Shown here: positions 7,527-16,259 of the stretch, one piece after another
Numbering within the stretch: the stretch's first letter is position 1
Layout: each line of letters begins with the position of its first letter
Assembly: GCF_001941505.1 (NCBI RefSeq)
Contig: NZ_CP009248.1
Span: 2,046,001-2,110,000 of the forward strand
Source: Corynebacterium sphenisci DSM 44792
GTDB lineage: Bacteria > Actinomycetota > Actinomycetes > Mycobacteriales > Mycobacteriaceae
Direction: 5' to 3'
DNA length: 64,000 nucleotides
Position numbers and translations under genes: made by a program
The notes under the pieces: generated by a model
Databases searched by the model: none
What the model was told of the DNA's origin: nothing
Seen by the model: the letters and a program-made list of their open reading frames with translations, nothing else

Positions 7527-9065
7527 TCAGCCGCCGGCCGCCCCGGGCCCGGGTGCGGCGTCGCCGGGGCCGGCCCCGTCCGGGTCCGCCGCGGCCTCGC
7601 CGGCCGGCTCCGGCGGGGTGGCCGACCCGGGCAGGCTCACCCGCATCAGGGCGCCGCCGTCGGCGGACTCCTCGGCGACGATGGTGCCGCCGTGCCGGGC
7701 GACGACCTGCTCCACGATGGCCAGGCCCAGCCCGGAGCCGGGCATGGAACGCGACTGCAGGGAGCGGTAGAAGCGCTCGAAGACCTTCGCCCGGTCCTCC
7801 TCGGGGATGCCCGGGCCGGAGTCGGCGACGGTGAGCTCGGCGAGATCCGCCCCCGCCGGGGCCAGGCGCACCCGCACCCGGCCATCCTGCGGGGACCATT
7901 TCGCGGCGTTGTCCAGCAGGTTCAGCACCGCCCGGCCCAGGGCCGCCGGATCCCCGTAGAGGTACCAGTCCGCCGAGGAGACCTCGAAGGAGACGTCCGC
8001 GCGGCGCCGGTTGACCCGGGTCAGGGCGCTGTCCAGCACCTCGGAGAGGTCCACCAGCTCGATCACCTGCTGCGGGCCGTCCTCCCGGGCCAGGTCCACC
8101 AGATCCCCGACCAGGGTGGACAGCTCCTCGATCTGGGCGAGCACATCGGCCTCCAGGGCGTCGCGCTCATCCTCCGGGATTCGCGCCGCGGCACCGGGCC
8201 GGGAGGCCATCATGAGCAGCTCCACATTGGTGCGCAGCGAGGTCAGCGGGGTCTTCAGCTCATGGCCGGCGTCGGCGACCAGCTCCGCCTGCCGCTGCCG
8301 GGACCGGGCCAGCGCGCCCAGCATCTCGTTGAAGCTGCGGGTGAGCATGGCCAGCTCATCCTCCCCGTGCACCGGGATCGGGCGCAGCTCGTCGGTGACG
8401 GTGACCCGCTCCGCGGCCCGGCGCAGCCGGGCCACCGCGCGCAGGCCCGCGGTGGCCACCGTGATCCCGGCGCCGAGGGCGAAGACGATGCCGAGCATGG
8501 CGATGCCGAAGAGCACCGAGCCCAGGGAGCGCAGGATCGCCTCGGTGGAGTCCATGTCCTGGGCGAGGATCAGCGCCGCCCCGGAGTCGTCGTGCACCGC
8601 GTAGATGCGCTGGTTGGTGGATTCGTCGGTGCGCAGCGACTCCGCCCGGTTGCCGCGGATCACCGCCAGCTCCGGGCCCCCCAGGGTGATCACGTCGCCG
8701 CGGCCGGTGATCCGGCCGGGGGCGAAGAACATCGCGTCCAGGTCCGGGTTGAGGATCTTCAGGGTCTCCGCGGTCACCGCCGGCTCGAGGGCGAATTCGG
8801 TGCCGTAGGGGGAGTTCAGCAGCTGGGTGGCCTGGTTGCGCAGGTTGATGTCCACCTCCCGGTACAGGGTGGCCTGCACGGTGAGGTAGGCCGCCCCGGT
8901 CATCAGGGCCATCGCGGCGGCGACGATCCCGGCGGTGAGCAGGGTCAGCCGCCAGCGCAGCGAGATCCGGCGCAGCGGCCGCTCCGGGCCGGTGTCGCCG
9001 GTCTCCCCGCCGGCCGGCGCCGCCGCGGCGGCGGCCCCCGCCCGCCGGCCGCGGAGCGGGATCAC
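7527..9065 (-). CDS. mprB: MprB-type sensor histidine kinase
   Basis: 512-aa membrane histidine kinase of the MprAB envelope-stress system. TM1 ([23 protein letters not shown] cut at about residues 40-62) and TM2 (about residues 165-190) flank an extracytoplasmic sensor domain of about 100 residues. Then come a HAMP domain, the dimerisation box with the phospho-acceptor His in [12 protein letters not shown], and the ATPase boxes [11 protein letters not shown] (N), ADSGPGIP (G1) and [16 protein letters not shown] (G2). The tail is Gly/Pro/Ala rich. Translation starts at a GTG that overlaps the mprA TGA (GTGA), so kinase synthesis is coupled to the regulator. It phosphorylates MprA. Confidence 0.92.
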   Translation of the reverse strand: MIPLRGRRAGAAAAAAPAGGETGDTGPERPLRRISLRWRLTLLTAGIVAAAMALMTGAAYLTVQATLYREVDINLRNQATQLLNSPYGTEFALEPAVTAETLKILNPDLDAMFFAPGRITGRGDVITLGGPELAVIRGNRAESLRTDESTNQRIYAVHDDSGAALILAQDMDSTEAILRSLGSVLFGIAMLGIVFALGAGITVATAGLRAVARLRRAAERVTVTDELRPIPVHGEDELAMLTRSFNEMLGALARSRQRQAELVADAGHELKTPLTSLRTNVELLMMASRPGAAARIPEDERDALEADVLAQIEELSTLVGDLVDLAREDGPQQVIELVDLSEVLDSALTRVNRRRADVSFEVSSADWYLYGDPAALGRAVLNLLDNAAKWSPQDGRVRVRLAPAGADLAELTVADSGPGIPEEDRAKVFERFYRSLQSRSMPGSGLGLAIVEQVVARHGGTIVAEESADGGALMRVSLPGSATPPEPAGEAAADPDGAGPGDAAPGPGAAGG

Positions 9066-9754
9066 GGCGCGGTCTCCCGCAGCACGTAGCCGACCCCGCG
9101 CACGGTGTGGATGAGCCGCTCCTCGCCCCCGGCCTCGGTCTTGCGGCGCAGGTAGCCGATGTAGACCTCCAGGGCGTTGCCGGAGGTGGGGAAGTCGTAG
9201 CCCCAGACGTCCTCCAGGATCTGGGTGCGGGTGAGCACCCGGCGGGGGTTGTTCATGAGCAGCTCCAGCAGCGCGAACTCGGTGCGGGTCAGCGAGATCG
9301 CGCGCTCGCCGCGGAAGACCTCCCGGGTCTCCGGGTCGAGGCTGAGGTCCTGGAAGGTCAGCGCCGCCGGCTCCCGGTTGGTCGCCGGCTCCAGGGCGGC
9401 CCGGCGCAGCAGGGAGCGCACCCGGGCGAGCAGCTCCTCCAGGGCGAAGGGCTTGGGCAGGTAGTCGTCGGCGCCGGCGTCGAGGCCGAAGACCCGCTCG
9501 GAGACGGTGTTGCGGGCGGTGAGCATGAGCACCGGCAGATCATCGCCCTCGCTGCGCAGCCGGCGGCACACGTCGAGCCCGTCGAGCTTGGGCATCATCA
9601 CGTCGAGGATCGCCAGATCCGGGCGGTCGGACTCGATCATGGCCAGCGCCTGCTCACCGTCCTCGGCCATCACCACGGTGTAGCCGTTGAAGGTCAGGGA
9701 GCGGCGCAGGGAGTCGCGGACCGCCTGGTCGTCGTCGACAACGAGTATCTTCAT
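9062..9754 (-). CDS. mprA: MprA-type OmpR-family response regulator
   Basis: 230-aa response regulator. The receiver domain has the acidic pocket VVDDD (residues 5-9), the phospho-acceptor Asp51 in AILDVMMPK and the conserved Lys in YLPKPF. The winged-helix OmpR/PhoB DNA-binding domain occupies about residues 135-228 ([36 protein letters not shown]). The frame is open 45 codons further upstream, but MKILVVDDD is the family start. A CATGAT sequence 6 nt upstream could be the -10 of a leaderless transcript; there is only a weak G-run otherwise. It is the first gene of mprA-mprB(-pepD). Mycobacterial MprA autoregulates and controls pepD and sigma factors. Confidence 0.93.
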   Translation of the reverse strand: MKILVVDDDQAVRDSLRRSLTFNGYTVVMAEDGEQALAMIESDRPDLAILDVMMPKLDGLDVCRRLRSEGDDLPVLMLTARNTVSERVFGLDAGADDYLPKPFALEELLARVRSLLRRAALEPATNREPAALTFQDLSLDPETREVFRGERAISLTRTEFALLELLMNNPRRVLTRTQILEDVWGYDFPTSGNALEVYIGYLRRKTEAGGEERLIHTVRGVGYVLRETAP

Positions 9755-9895
9755 GCCCCCATCATGCCGCGTGCGCGGCCGCGGGCCTACCGCCGCGCCC
9801 GGATCGGCGCCCCGCGGCCCCGCCGGCGGGCCCGGATCCGTCCCCGCCGCCCGCGGCGTCGGGCGCCGCGGGCGGCCGGCCCCGGGCATGGGAAC

Positions 9896-9940
9896 GGGGG
9901 CGCCCCGGGCGCGGCCGTCGGCCGTGCCCGGGGCGCCCCC
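9896..9940 (-). terminator. Strong hairpin terminator after rpmF
   Basis: Inverted repeat with arms of about 22 nt (9896-9917 and 9919-9940) and one mismatch, the sequence being GC-only with a tiny loop. It lies 35 nt downstream of the rpmF stop on the minus strand and before mprA, so it separates the two transcripts. No U-run. Confidence 0.6.
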
Positions 9941-9974
9941 GGGAATCCGCGTGCGCGCGGCGGGGCGGCGTCGG

Positions 9975-10148
9975 CTAGAGCTTGTCGACGTCGACCAGGC
10001 CGAGCTGCGCGGCCTTGACCAGCCGGCGCGGGATAATGTACTCGCGGCCGTCGATCTTGACGGCCTGGAGGGCGACGTTGTCAGCCTTCCACTGCGAGCG
10101 GCGGGCGCGGGTGTTCGCGCGGGACATGCGGCGCTTGGGAACTGCCAT
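9975..10148 (-). CDS. rpmF: 50S ribosomal protein L32, cysteine-free form
   Basis: 57-aa L32 starting [20 protein letters not shown], the universal L32 N-terminus, and ending [10 protein letters not shown]. It is too short for most ORF cut-offs. The four zinc-binding cysteines of the C+ form are absent; the protein contains no Cys at all, as in other actinobacteria. The ribosome site aggagggt lies upstream of the ATG at 10146-10148. It is encoded 20 bp after rpmE2 in the same minus-strand operon and followed by a strong hairpin. Structural protein of the 50S exit-tunnel region. Confidence 0.95.
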   Translation of the reverse strand: MAVPKRRMSRANTRARRSQWKADNVALQAVKIDGREYIIPRRLVKAAQLGLVDVDKL

Positions 10149-10168
10149 GGTTTCCTACCCTCCTTGTC

Positions 10169-10438
10169 TCAGTTGGTCTTCTTGGCCCGGCGGACGCGGT
10201 TGCCGTAGCGGCGCTGGAACTTCTCCACGCGGCCCGCGGTGTCCATGACGCGCTGGGCGCCGGTCCAGAACGGGTGCGACTCGGAGGTGACGTCGACGAC
10301 GATGAGCGGGTACTCGTTGCCGTCCTCCCACTCCACGGTGCGGGAGGAGGTGGCCGTGGAGCGGGTGAGGAACTTCGTCCCGGTGCCCGCATCCTGGAAG
10401 ACCACCGGGTGGTAGTCGGGGTGGATGTCCTTCTTCAT
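10169..10438 (-). CDS. rpmE2: 50S ribosomal protein L31, type B
   Basis: 89-aa L31 of the type B (zinc-free) class: [16 protein letters not shown] at the N-terminus, then the characteristic insertion [20 protein letters not shown] and [10 protein letters not shown], with a basic tail. Type A L31 carries a CxxC zinc site; none is present here. L31 bridges the two ribosomal subunits through the central protuberance. First gene of the rpmE2-rpmF operon, divergent from the rpmB operon across a 424-bp intergenic region. Confidence 0.95.
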   Translation of the reverse strand: MKKDIHPDYHPVVFQDAGTGTKFLTRSTATSSRTVEWEDGNEYPLIVVDVTSESHPFWTGAQRVMDTAGRVEKFQRRYGNRVRRAKKTN

Positions 10439-10862
10439 TGAAAAGCTCTCGATTCCCTCAGGATTGGACCACGGGTCGGTCCCGGGGGCGGGCCGGGGAC
10501 GCCGGCGGGCCCCGGGTCGTGCCCGGGTTGGGTTCGCGATCTCGGAGGCGGCACCGCGGCCGGCGGGCCCCGGTGGCGCTTCGCGACACTGTACAGGCCA
10601 CGGCCCCCGCGGGGAAATCCCGGGCCCGCCCGCCGGGGCCGGGCGACCCCCGCGGACCCCGGCCGCCGGGAGCGCCCGCGCGCCCCCGGCGATTAGGCCG
10701 CGGGCCGGTTTGGCTGTATGCTCGGCTCTCGCTGTTGTCTAACCAATCGTTGAACGCCCCGTGCCCGGCACGTCGGCGCCCCGAGCACGCCCGGAAACCC
10801 GGTCGCGTCCCCGGTGCGGTGCCGCACGCCCGCGGGGCGGCAGGAAGAGCAAAGGAAGACCC
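10439..10862. promoter_or_regulatory. Divergent promoter region between two ribosomal-protein operons (424 bp, no gene)
   Basis: GC-rich spacer with no credible ORF. On the plus strand a TATGCT -10 candidate at 10717-10722 would give an rpmB transcript with a leader of about 135 nt that ends in the ribosome site aaagga. On the minus strand a possible rpmE2 promoter lies near the TGTACAG at about 10590. No AT-rich palindrome of the Zur-box kind is visible, although the zinc-free ribosomal genes on both sides would be natural Zur targets in related genera. Confidence 0.4.
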
Positions 10863-11099
10863 ATGTCGGCAGTTTGCCAGGTCACGGGCCGGAAGCCGAG
10901 CTTCGGCAAGTCCGTGTCCCACTCGCACCGGCGCACCTCGCGCCGGTGGAACCCGAACATCCAGCGCAAGAAGTACTACCTCGCGTCCGAGGGCCGCAGC
11001 ATCACGCTGAACGTCTCCCCGAAGGGCATGAAGACCATCGACAAGCTCGGCATCGAGGCCGTGGTGGCCCAGATCCGCGCACGTGGGGAGAAGATCTGA
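10863..11099 (+). CDS. rpmB: 50S ribosomal protein L28, zinc-free form
   Basis: 78-aa L28: [34 protein letters not shown], then [20 protein letters not shown]. The CxxC pairs of the zinc-binding form are lost: only one Cys remains, in CQVTG. It resembles the alternative, zinc-independent L28 of mycobacteria. The start is the ATG with aaagga upstream; the frame is open further 5' without support. First gene of rpmB-rpmG-rpsN-rpsR, with 1 bp to rpmG. Confidence 0.95.
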   Translation: MSAVCQVTGRKPSFGKSVSHSHRRTSRRWNPNIQRKKYYLASEGRSITLNVSPKGMKTIDKLGIEAVVAQIRARGEKI

Positions 11100-11100
11100 T

Positions 11101-11265
11101 ATGGCTCGCAACGACATCCGGCCGATCATCAAGCTGAAGTCGACCGCGGGGACGGGCTACACCTACGTCACCCGCAAGAACAAGCGGAACAACCCCGATC
11201 GGATCACCCTGAAGAAGTACGACCCGATCGCCCGCAAGCACGTCGAATTCCGCGAGGAGCGCTAA
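11101..11265 (+). CDS. rpmG: 50S ribosomal protein L33, zinc-free form
   Basis: 54-aa L33: [20 protein letters not shown], then [20 protein letters not shown] and a C-terminal HVEFREER. No cysteine, whereas zinc-type L33 has two CxxC pairs. It starts 1 bp after the rpmB stop and ends 3 bp before rpsN. E-site region protein of the 50S subunit. Confidence 0.95.
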   Translation: MARNDIRPIIKLKSTAGTGYTYVTRKNKRNNPDRITLKKYDPIARKHVEFREER

Positions 11266-11268
11266 GAG

Positions 11269-11574
11269 ATGGCCAAGAAGTCCAAGATCGCCAAGAACGA
11301 GCAGCGCAAGGAGATCGTCGCCCGCTACGCGGAGCGCCGGGCCGAGCTCAAGCGCATCATCAAGAACCCGGAGACCTCCGACGAGGACCGGATGGAGGCG
11401 CAGTACGAGCTGAACAAGCAGCCCCGGGACGCCTCCCCGGTGCGCGTGCGCAACCGCGACGCCGCCGACGGCCGCCCCCGCGGGTACCTCCGCAAGTTCG
11501 GCCTGTCCCGTGTCCGCGTCCGGGAGATGGCCCACCGCGGTGAGCTGCCCGGCGTCCGCAAGTCCAGCTGGTAA
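11269..11574 (+). CDS. rpsN: 30S ribosomal protein S14, long zinc-free form
   Basis: 101-aa S14 of the long (zinc-independent) class: [20 protein letters not shown] at the N-terminus and the conserved C-terminal [20 protein letters not shown] followed by GVRKSSW. The short S14 form carries CxxC-x12-CxxC; here there is no Cys. Assembles late into the 30S head. Third gene of the rpmB operon. Confidence 0.95.
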   Translation: MAKKSKIAKNEQRKEIVARYAERRAELKRIIKNPETSDEDRMEAQYELNKQPRDASPVRVRNRDAADGRPRGYLRKFGLSRVRVREMAHRGELPGVRKSSW

Positions 11575-11586
11575 GGGAGTTTTCCG

Positions 11587-11838
11587 ATGAAGCGCAACAC
11601 CAACCCGAAGAAGGCGCGGATGGAGCAGTCCCGCCGCCCGAAGAAGAACCCGCTCAAGGCCGCCGGCGTCGAGACGGTGGACTACAAGGACATCAACCTG
11701 CTCCGCCAGTTCATCTCCGACCGGGGCAAGATCCGCTCCCGCCGGGTCACCGGCCTGACGCCGCGGCAGCAGCGCCAGGTCGCCACCGCGGTGAAGAACG
11801 CCCGCGAGATGGCCCTGCTGCCGTTCTCCAGCCGCTAA
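11587..11838 (+). CDS. rpsR: 30S ribosomal protein S18
   Basis: 83-aa S18 with [19 protein letters not shown] and [20 protein letters not shown], diagnostic of bS18, which pairs with S6 on the 30S platform. It lacks cysteine. Last gene of the operon, followed by a strong terminator. In mycobacteria the same gene set (L28-L33-S14-S18) exists as a low-zinc paralogous operon. Here it may be the only copy, which cannot be tested within the window. Confidence 0.95.
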   Translation: MKRNTNPKKARMEQSRRPKKNPLKAAGVETVDYKDINLLRQFISDRGKIRSRRVTGLTPRQQRQVATAVKNAREMALLPFSSR

Positions 11839-11900
11839 AACGGCCCCGGACGGCTGCTTTGGCGCTGGGCCCGCACGACGAGACGTGCGACAACAGCGTC

Positions 11901-11945
11901 GCGGACCCGCCACGCCCCACCGGGGCGGGCGGGTCCGCCCCTTTT
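11901..11945 (+). terminator. Intrinsic terminator of the rpmB-rpsR operon
   Basis: Perfect 11-bp stem, gcggacccgcc (11901-11911) with ggcgggtccgc (11928-11938), followed by cccctttt. 62 nt after the rpsR stop. Confidence 0.75.
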
Positions 11946-12001
11946 CCCCCTCCCCCGCCGCCGCGCGCCGCGGCTGACCCGACCCGACGGGAGCTCCCCC
12001 G

Positions 12002-12943
12002 ATGACCGAGATCCTCACCGGCTTCGGCTCGGTGGCGATCCTGGTCGCGGTGGGCTGGCTGCTCGGCCGCTCCGGGGTGCTCGGCCGCTCCGGGGTCACC
12101 GTGGTGACCATGGTGGTGTTCTGGGTGGCGATGCCCTGCCTGCTGGTGCACACCCTCGCCGAGCGGGACGTGGCGCACGTCTTCGGCCCCGCCTTCGCCG
12201 TCGCCGCCGGCTCCGCCCTGGCCACCGCGGCGCTCTACGCCCTGGTCGCCGCGGCGCTGCTGCGCCAGCGCGGTCCCGAGCGGGTGGTCGGGGCGATGTC
12301 CGCGAGCTACAACAACGTCGCCAACCTGGGCATCCCGATCGCCGCGGCGGTGATCGGGGATCCGGCGGTGGTGGTGCCGGCGCTGCTCTTCCAGATCGGC
12401 CTCTACGCCCCGGCCTGCCTCACCGTGCTCGACGTGCTGACCTCCCCGGCCGGCCGGCTCAACCCGCGCACCGCCCTGGTCACCCCGCTGTCCAACCCGA
12501 TGACCCTGTCCGCGATCGTCGGGATCGTCCTCTCCGCCACCGGGGCGCGCCTGCCGGAGCTGGTGGACCGGCCGGTGGCCATGCTCGCCGACGCGGCGGT
12601 GCCGATGGCCCTGCTCGCCTTCGGGCTGTCCATGCACGGCGCCCCGGTGCTGCGCCGCGGGGTCTCCCCGCGGCGGGCGGTGGCGGTGGCCAGCGTCCTG
12701 AAGCTCACCGTGCACCCGGCCGCCGCCTGGGCGCTGGGCCACCTGGTGTTCGGGATGGACGGCGCCGCGCTGTTCGCCGTGGTGGTGGTCGCCGCGCTGC
12801 CCACGGCGCAGAACGTGTTCACCTTCGCCACCCGCTACGGGGCGCGCACCGGCGCCGGGCCGGTGCAGGCCCGCGACTGCGGGGTGCTCACCACCTTCGC
12901 GGTGCTGCCGGTCACCCTCCTCATCGCGGTGCTGCTGGGCTGA
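12002..12943 (+). CDS. AEC-family permease (auxin efflux carrier type)
   Basis: 313-aa integral membrane protein of the AEC/BART superfamily. About ten TM helices are visible. Family motifs include FWVAMPCLLVHTLA near TM2, SASYNNVANLGIPIAAAVIG (the conserved Asn-x-Gly-Ile/Phe-Pro of TM4) and AALPTAQNVFTFATRY near the C-terminus. Bacterial members transport dicarboxylates or other organic anions. The substrate here cannot be inferred. The ATG has a gacggga ribosome site. It stands alone between the S18 terminator and the TIGR03089 gene, whose -10 element lies just behind its stop codon. Confidence 0.85.
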   Translation: MTEILTGFGSVAILVAVGWLLGRSGVLGRSGVTVVTMVVFWVAMPCLLVHTLAERDVAHVFGPAFAVAAGSALATAALYALVAAALLRQRGPERVVGAMSASYNNVANLGIPIAAAVIGDPAVVVPALLFQIGLYAPACLTVLDVLTSPAGRLNPRTALVTPLSNPMTLSAIVGIVLSATGARLPELVDRPVAMLADAAVPMALLAFGLSMHGAPVLRRGVSPRRAVAVASVLKLTVHPAAAWALGHLVFGMDGAALFAVVVVAALPTAQNVFTFATRYGARTGAGPVQARDCGVLTTFAVLPVTLLIAVLLG

Positions 12944-12951
12944 TTCCCGGC

Positions 12952-12957
12952 TACCAT
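12952..12957 (+). promoter_or_regulatory. -10 element, leaderless promoter of the TIGR03089 gene
   Basis: TACCAT, 8 nt before the GTG at 12966, with no ribosome site. Confidence 0.5.
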
Positions 12958-12965
12958 CGGCGGAC

Positions 12966-13679
12966 GTGGACATTCTCACCGGGCTGCTCGCCGACGACGC
13001 GGCCGCGCCCCGGCTCACCTGCTATGACGAGGTGACCGGGGGACGCACCGACCTCAACGCCACCACGCTGGACAACTGGGCCGCCAAGGTGGCGAACATG
13101 CTGCACGAGGAGTTCGACCTGGAGCCCGGCGACGCCGCCTGGGTGGATCTGCCCGTGATCTGGCCGGCGGCCTGCCTGGTGCTCGGCGCCGCCCGCGCCG
13201 GGGTGGAGCTCAGCGACGAGGACCCGCTGGCGGTGTTCGCCGCCCCCGCCGATCTCGCCGGCTGGGAGGAGCGGCACCCGGAGGCGGTGCTCGCCGCGGT
13301 GACCGACGACGCCTTCGGCCGGGGGGTGGTGGAATGCGGCGGGGAGATCCCGCCCGGGGTGGTGGACTTCGGCCCCGAGGTGCGGCTGCACGCCGACGAC
13401 TACCTGGGGCCCGGCCCGGGGCCGGGCCAGCCGCTGCTGGACGGGGCGAGCGCGGCGGAGCTGATGGACCGGGCCCGGGCGGCCGCGCCCGCCCCCGGCG
13501 CCCGGGTGCTCACCCGCGGCTGGCTCGACGGCGGCCGGCTCACCGCCGGCGCCCTGGTGGACGGGCTGCTCGCGCCCTGGGCGGCGGCCGGGTCGACGGT
13601 GGTGGTGCGCGGCGGCGACGCCGGGCGGCGGGCCCGGATCGCGGGGATGGAGAACGCCGCCCCGGCCGGGCGCGGCTGA
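12966..13679 (+). CDS. TIGR03089 family protein
   Basis: 237-aa actinobacterial protein of the TIGR03089 family, which is distantly related to the N-terminal part of AMP-forming acyl-CoA synthetases. It has the pattern LTCYDEVTGGRTDLNATTLD and NWAAKVANMLHEEFDLEPGD followed by a second half without the ATP/AMP signature, so an enzymatic role is doubtful. The GTG start is set by a TACCAT -10 eight nt upstream. The family is often near cell-envelope genes in Corynebacterium and mycobacteria. No function is known. Confidence 0.75.
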   Translation: MDILTGLLADDAAAPRLTCYDEVTGGRTDLNATTLDNWAAKVANMLHEEFDLEPGDAAWVDLPVIWPAACLVLGAARAGVELSDEDPLAVFAAPADLAGWEERHPEAVLAAVTDDAFGRGVVECGGEIPPGVVDFGPEVRLHADDYLGPGPGPGQPLLDGASAAELMDRARAAAPAPGARVLTRGWLDGGRLTAGALVDGLLAPWAAAGSTVVVRGGDAGRRARIAGMENAAPAGRG

Positions 13680-13727
13680 GCCCGCCGAGGCGCGCCCGGC
13701 GGGGGCCCGCGGGGCACCCCCGAATGC

Positions 13728-13733
13728 TAGGTT
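13728..13733 (+). promoter_or_regulatory. -10 element, leaderless promoter of the ABC ATPase gene
   Basis: TAGGTT, 7 nt before the ATG at 13741, with no ribosome site. Confidence 0.55.
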
Positions 13734-13740
13734 CGACCCC

Positions 13741-14814
13741 ATGGCCACCGTCACCTTCGACCATGTGCAGCTGACCTATCCGGGGGCGGCGGCGCCGACC
13801 GTCCGGGATCTCGACCTGGACATCGCCGACGGGGAGTTCCTGGTGCTGGTGGGCCCCTCCGGCTGCGGCAAATCCACCACCCTGCGGATGCTCGCCGGGC
13901 TGGAGGAGGTCAGCGCCGGGCGGATCCTCATCGACGGGGTGGACGTCACCGCCGCGGAGCCGCGGGAGCGCGATATCGCCATGGTCTTCCAGAACTACGC
14001 GCTCTACCCGCATATGTCGGTGCGCCAGAACATGGGCTACGGGCTGAAGCTGGCCGGGGTGGGCCGGGCGGAGATCCGGCGCCGGGTGGCCGACACCGCG
14101 GCGATGCTGGGCCTGTCCGGGCTGCTGGACCGCAAACCCCGGGATCTCTCCGGCGGGCAGCGCCAGCGGGTGGCCATGGGCCGGGCCATCGTGCGCGAGC
14201 CGAAGGTGTTCCTCATGGACGAGCCGCTGTCCAACCTGGACGCGAAACTGCGCGTGCAGACCCGCGCCCAGGTCGCCACGCTGCAGCGCGACCTCGGGGT
14301 GACCACCGTCTACGTCACCCACGACCAGGTGGAGGCGATGACCATGGGGGATCGGGTGGCGGTGCTCGACGGCGGGGTGCTGCAGCAGGTCGCCCCGCCG
14401 AAGGAGCTCTACGCCCGGCCCGGCAACGTCTTCGTCGCCGGGTTCATCGGCTCCCCGGCGATGAACCTGCGCCCGGCGCGGGTGGCCGGCGGCGCGGTGG
14501 CCTTCGGCGGCCAGCGGATCCCGCTGCCGGCGGGCGCGGCCCCCGCCGAGGGCGCCGAGGTGGTGCTGGGGGTGCGCCCGGAGGACGCCCGGCTCGGCGC
14601 CGGCGGACTGGACGCGGAGGTGGTGCTGGTCGAGGAGCTCGGCGCCGACTCCTACGTCTACGCCCGCGCCCTCGGCGATCCCGCGGCCGCGGAGCCGGCG
14701 ATCGCCCGGGTCGGCGCGGCGGCGCCGCCGGCCCCCGGGACGCGGGTGTCGCTGGTGGCCGACCCGGCGCGGATCCACCTCTTCGACGCCGGCGACGGGC
14801 GTCGGCTGAACTGA
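13741..14814 (+). CDS. tusK: Sugar ABC importer ATP-binding protein (UgpC/MsmK/SugC type, probably trehalose)
   Basis: 357-aa ATPase of the CUT1 carbohydrate importers. Walker A GPSGCGKSTT, Q-loop FQNYALYPHMSV, signature LSGGQRQRVAMGRA, Walker B VFLMDEPLSNLDAKLR and switch VTHDQ are all intact. The C-terminal third is the TOBE/regulatory domain (VVLGVRPEDARL). It energises the two permeases encoded downstream. The set ATPase-binding protein-permease-permease next to purE/purK corresponds to the trehalose uptake system Tus of C. glutamicum (functional counterpart of LpqY-SugABC), from recalled synteny. Maltodextrin or another oligosaccharide is the alternative substrate. Leaderless start. Confidence 0.85.
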   Translation: MATVTFDHVQLTYPGAAAPTVRDLDLDIADGEFLVLVGPSGCGKSTTLRMLAGLEEVSAGRILIDGVDVTAAEPRERDIAMVFQNYALYPHMSVRQNMGYGLKLAGVGRAEIRRRVADTAAMLGLSGLLDRKPRDLSGGQRQRVAMGRAIVREPKVFLMDEPLSNLDAKLRVQTRAQVATLQRDLGVTTVYVTHDQVEAMTMGDRVAVLDGGVLQQVAPPKELYARPGNVFVAGFIGSPAMNLRPARVAGGAVAFGGQRIPLPAGAAPAEGAEVVLGVRPEDARLGAGGLDAEVVLVEELGADSYVYARALGDPAAAEPAIARVGAAAPPAPGTRVSLVADPARIHLFDAGDGRRLN

Positions 14815-14837
14815 GCACGCGGCCCCACCGGGCCATT

Positions 14838-14843
14838 TAGACT
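14838..14843 (+). promoter_or_regulatory. -10 element in front of the sugar-binding lipoprotein gene
   Basis: TAGACT, about 50 nt upstream of the ATG at 14895, which has its own gaaagga ribosome site. Suggests extra transcription of the binding-protein gene. Confidence 0.45.
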
Positions 14844-14894
14844 TGGGAAAGCACCCCGCGCGGGCGGGGTCCCGACTGAAAGGACGACCACCCC

Positions 14895-16148
14895 ATGGTC
14901 TCTATCCGAAAGGCACTCATCGCCGCCGGCGCGGCCGCGGGCCTGGCCCTGGCGGGCTGCTCCGGCGATGACGGGGCCGCCGCCGGCGACACCGCGGCCG
15001 GGTCCGACGGCCGCGGGCCGATCACCTTCGCGATGGGCAAGAACGACATCGGCAAGGTGGCGAAGATCGCGGATCGCTGGAACGCCGAGCACCCCGAGGA
15101 GGAGGTCACCGTCCACGAGCTCGCCGGCGAGGCCGACGCGCAGCGGGAGACCCTGGTGCAGTCCCTGGAGTCCGGCTCCGGGGAGTTCGACGTGATGGCC
15201 CTCGACGTGCCGTGGACCGCGGAGTTCGCGGCCAACGGCTGGATCGCCCCGCTGGAGGGCGATCTGGCGGTGGACGTCTCCGGGCTGCTGCAGCCCACCG
15301 TGGACTCCGCCACCTACCAGGGCACCCTGTACGCGGTGCCGCAGAACACCAACGGCCAGCTGCTCTACGTCAACACCGAGCTGGTGCCCGACGGGCCGCC
15401 CGCGGACTGGGCGGGCCTGGTGGAGGCCTGCCGGGTGATCCCGGATCTGCCGGGCTGCCTGACCATGCAGCTGTCCCAGTACGAGGGCCTGGCGCTGAAC
15501 ACCCTGGACTTCATCCACGCCTGGGGCGGCTCCCTCATCGACGAGGAGGGCGCGGTCACCGTGGACTCCCCGGAGGCCCGGGCCGGGCTGCAGGCCCTGG
15601 TCGACGCCTACGCCGACGGCACCATCACCGCCTCCTCCACCGGGGCCACCGAGGAGGAGACCCTGCAGGCCTTCACCACCGGGGAGACCGCCATGGCGGT
15701 GAACTGGCCGTACATGTACACCGCCGCCGAGGACACCCCGGTGGCCGGCAAGTTCGAGGTCTCCGCCCTGGTCGGCCCGGGCGGGGTGGGCGCGTCCACC
15801 CTGGGCGGCTACAACAACGCGATCAACGCCGCCTCGGCGCACCAGGCCACCGCCCGGGACTTCGTGGAGTACGTCATCTCCGAGGAGTCCCAGCGCGGTT
15901 TCGCCGAGGAGTCCTTCCCGCCGGTGCTGGCGAGCATCTACGACGATGAGTCGCTGGTCGCCGAGTACCCCTACCTGCCGGCGCTGAAGACCTCCCTGGA
16001 GAACGCCCGGCCGCGGCCGGTGTCGCCCTTCTACGCGGCGATGTCCAAGGCCATCCAGGACAACGCCTACGCGGCGATCAACGGCGCGAAGAGCGTCGAT
16101 GACGCGATCGCCGACATGAAGGCCGCCCTGGAGCAGGCCGGCCGCTAG
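14895..16148 (+). CDS. tusE: Sugar ABC importer substrate-binding lipoprotein (probably trehalose)
   Basis: 417-aa solute-binding protein of family 1 (MalE-like). The N-terminus has a lipoprotein signal with lipobox LALAGC (Cys about residue 23), so the protein is anchored to the outer face of the membrane. Later segments such as DVMALDVPWTAEFAANGWI, YAVPQNTNGQLLYVNTELV and MAVNWPYMYTAA (ligand-pocket aromatics) fit CUT1 binding proteins. It delivers the sugar to the two permeases. It has its own -10 element and a ribosome site, and a strong hairpin follows the stop codon, both consistent with higher expression than the permeases. Confidence 0.87.
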   Translation: MVSIRKALIAAGAAAGLALAGCSGDDGAAAGDTAAGSDGRGPITFAMGKNDIGKVAKIADRWNAEHPEEEVTVHELAGEADAQRETLVQSLESGSGEFDVMALDVPWTAEFAANGWIAPLEGDLAVDVSGLLQPTVDSATYQGTLYAVPQNTNGQLLYVNTELVPDGPPADWAGLVEACRVIPDLPGCLTMQLSQYEGLALNTLDFIHAWGGSLIDEEGAVTVDSPEARAGLQALVDAYADGTITASSTGATEEETLQAFTTGETAMAVNWPYMYTAAEDTPVAGKFEVSALVGPGGVGASTLGGYNNAINAASAHQATARDFVEYVISEESQRGFAEESFPPVLASIYDDESLVAEYPYLPALKTSLENARPRPVSPFYAAMSKAIQDNAYAAINGAKSVDDAIADMKAALEQAGR

Positions 16149-16156
16149 TCCGCCGA

Positions 16157-16203
16157 GGGCCCCGCCGCGCGCCCCGCGCCCCGCGCGGCCGGCGGCGGGG
16201 CCC
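16157..16203 (+). terminator. Intra-operon hairpin behind the binding-protein gene
   Basis: Perfect 12-bp stem: gggccccgccgc (16157-16168) and gcggcggggccc (16192-16203). It lies 9 nt after the stop and 57 nt before the first permease, with no T-run. Probably an mRNA-stabilising or attenuating element that lowers permease output relative to the binding protein. Confidence 0.55.
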
Positions 16204-16259
16204 GCGAGGGCGCCCCGGGGATCCCCGCCCCGGGCGCGCCGGAAGGAGCATCCGAGCCC

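Noticed and set aside
10439..10862. Zur box between the zinc-free ribosomal operons
   Set aside because: Expected by analogy with mycobacteria but no AT-rich palindrome is visible.
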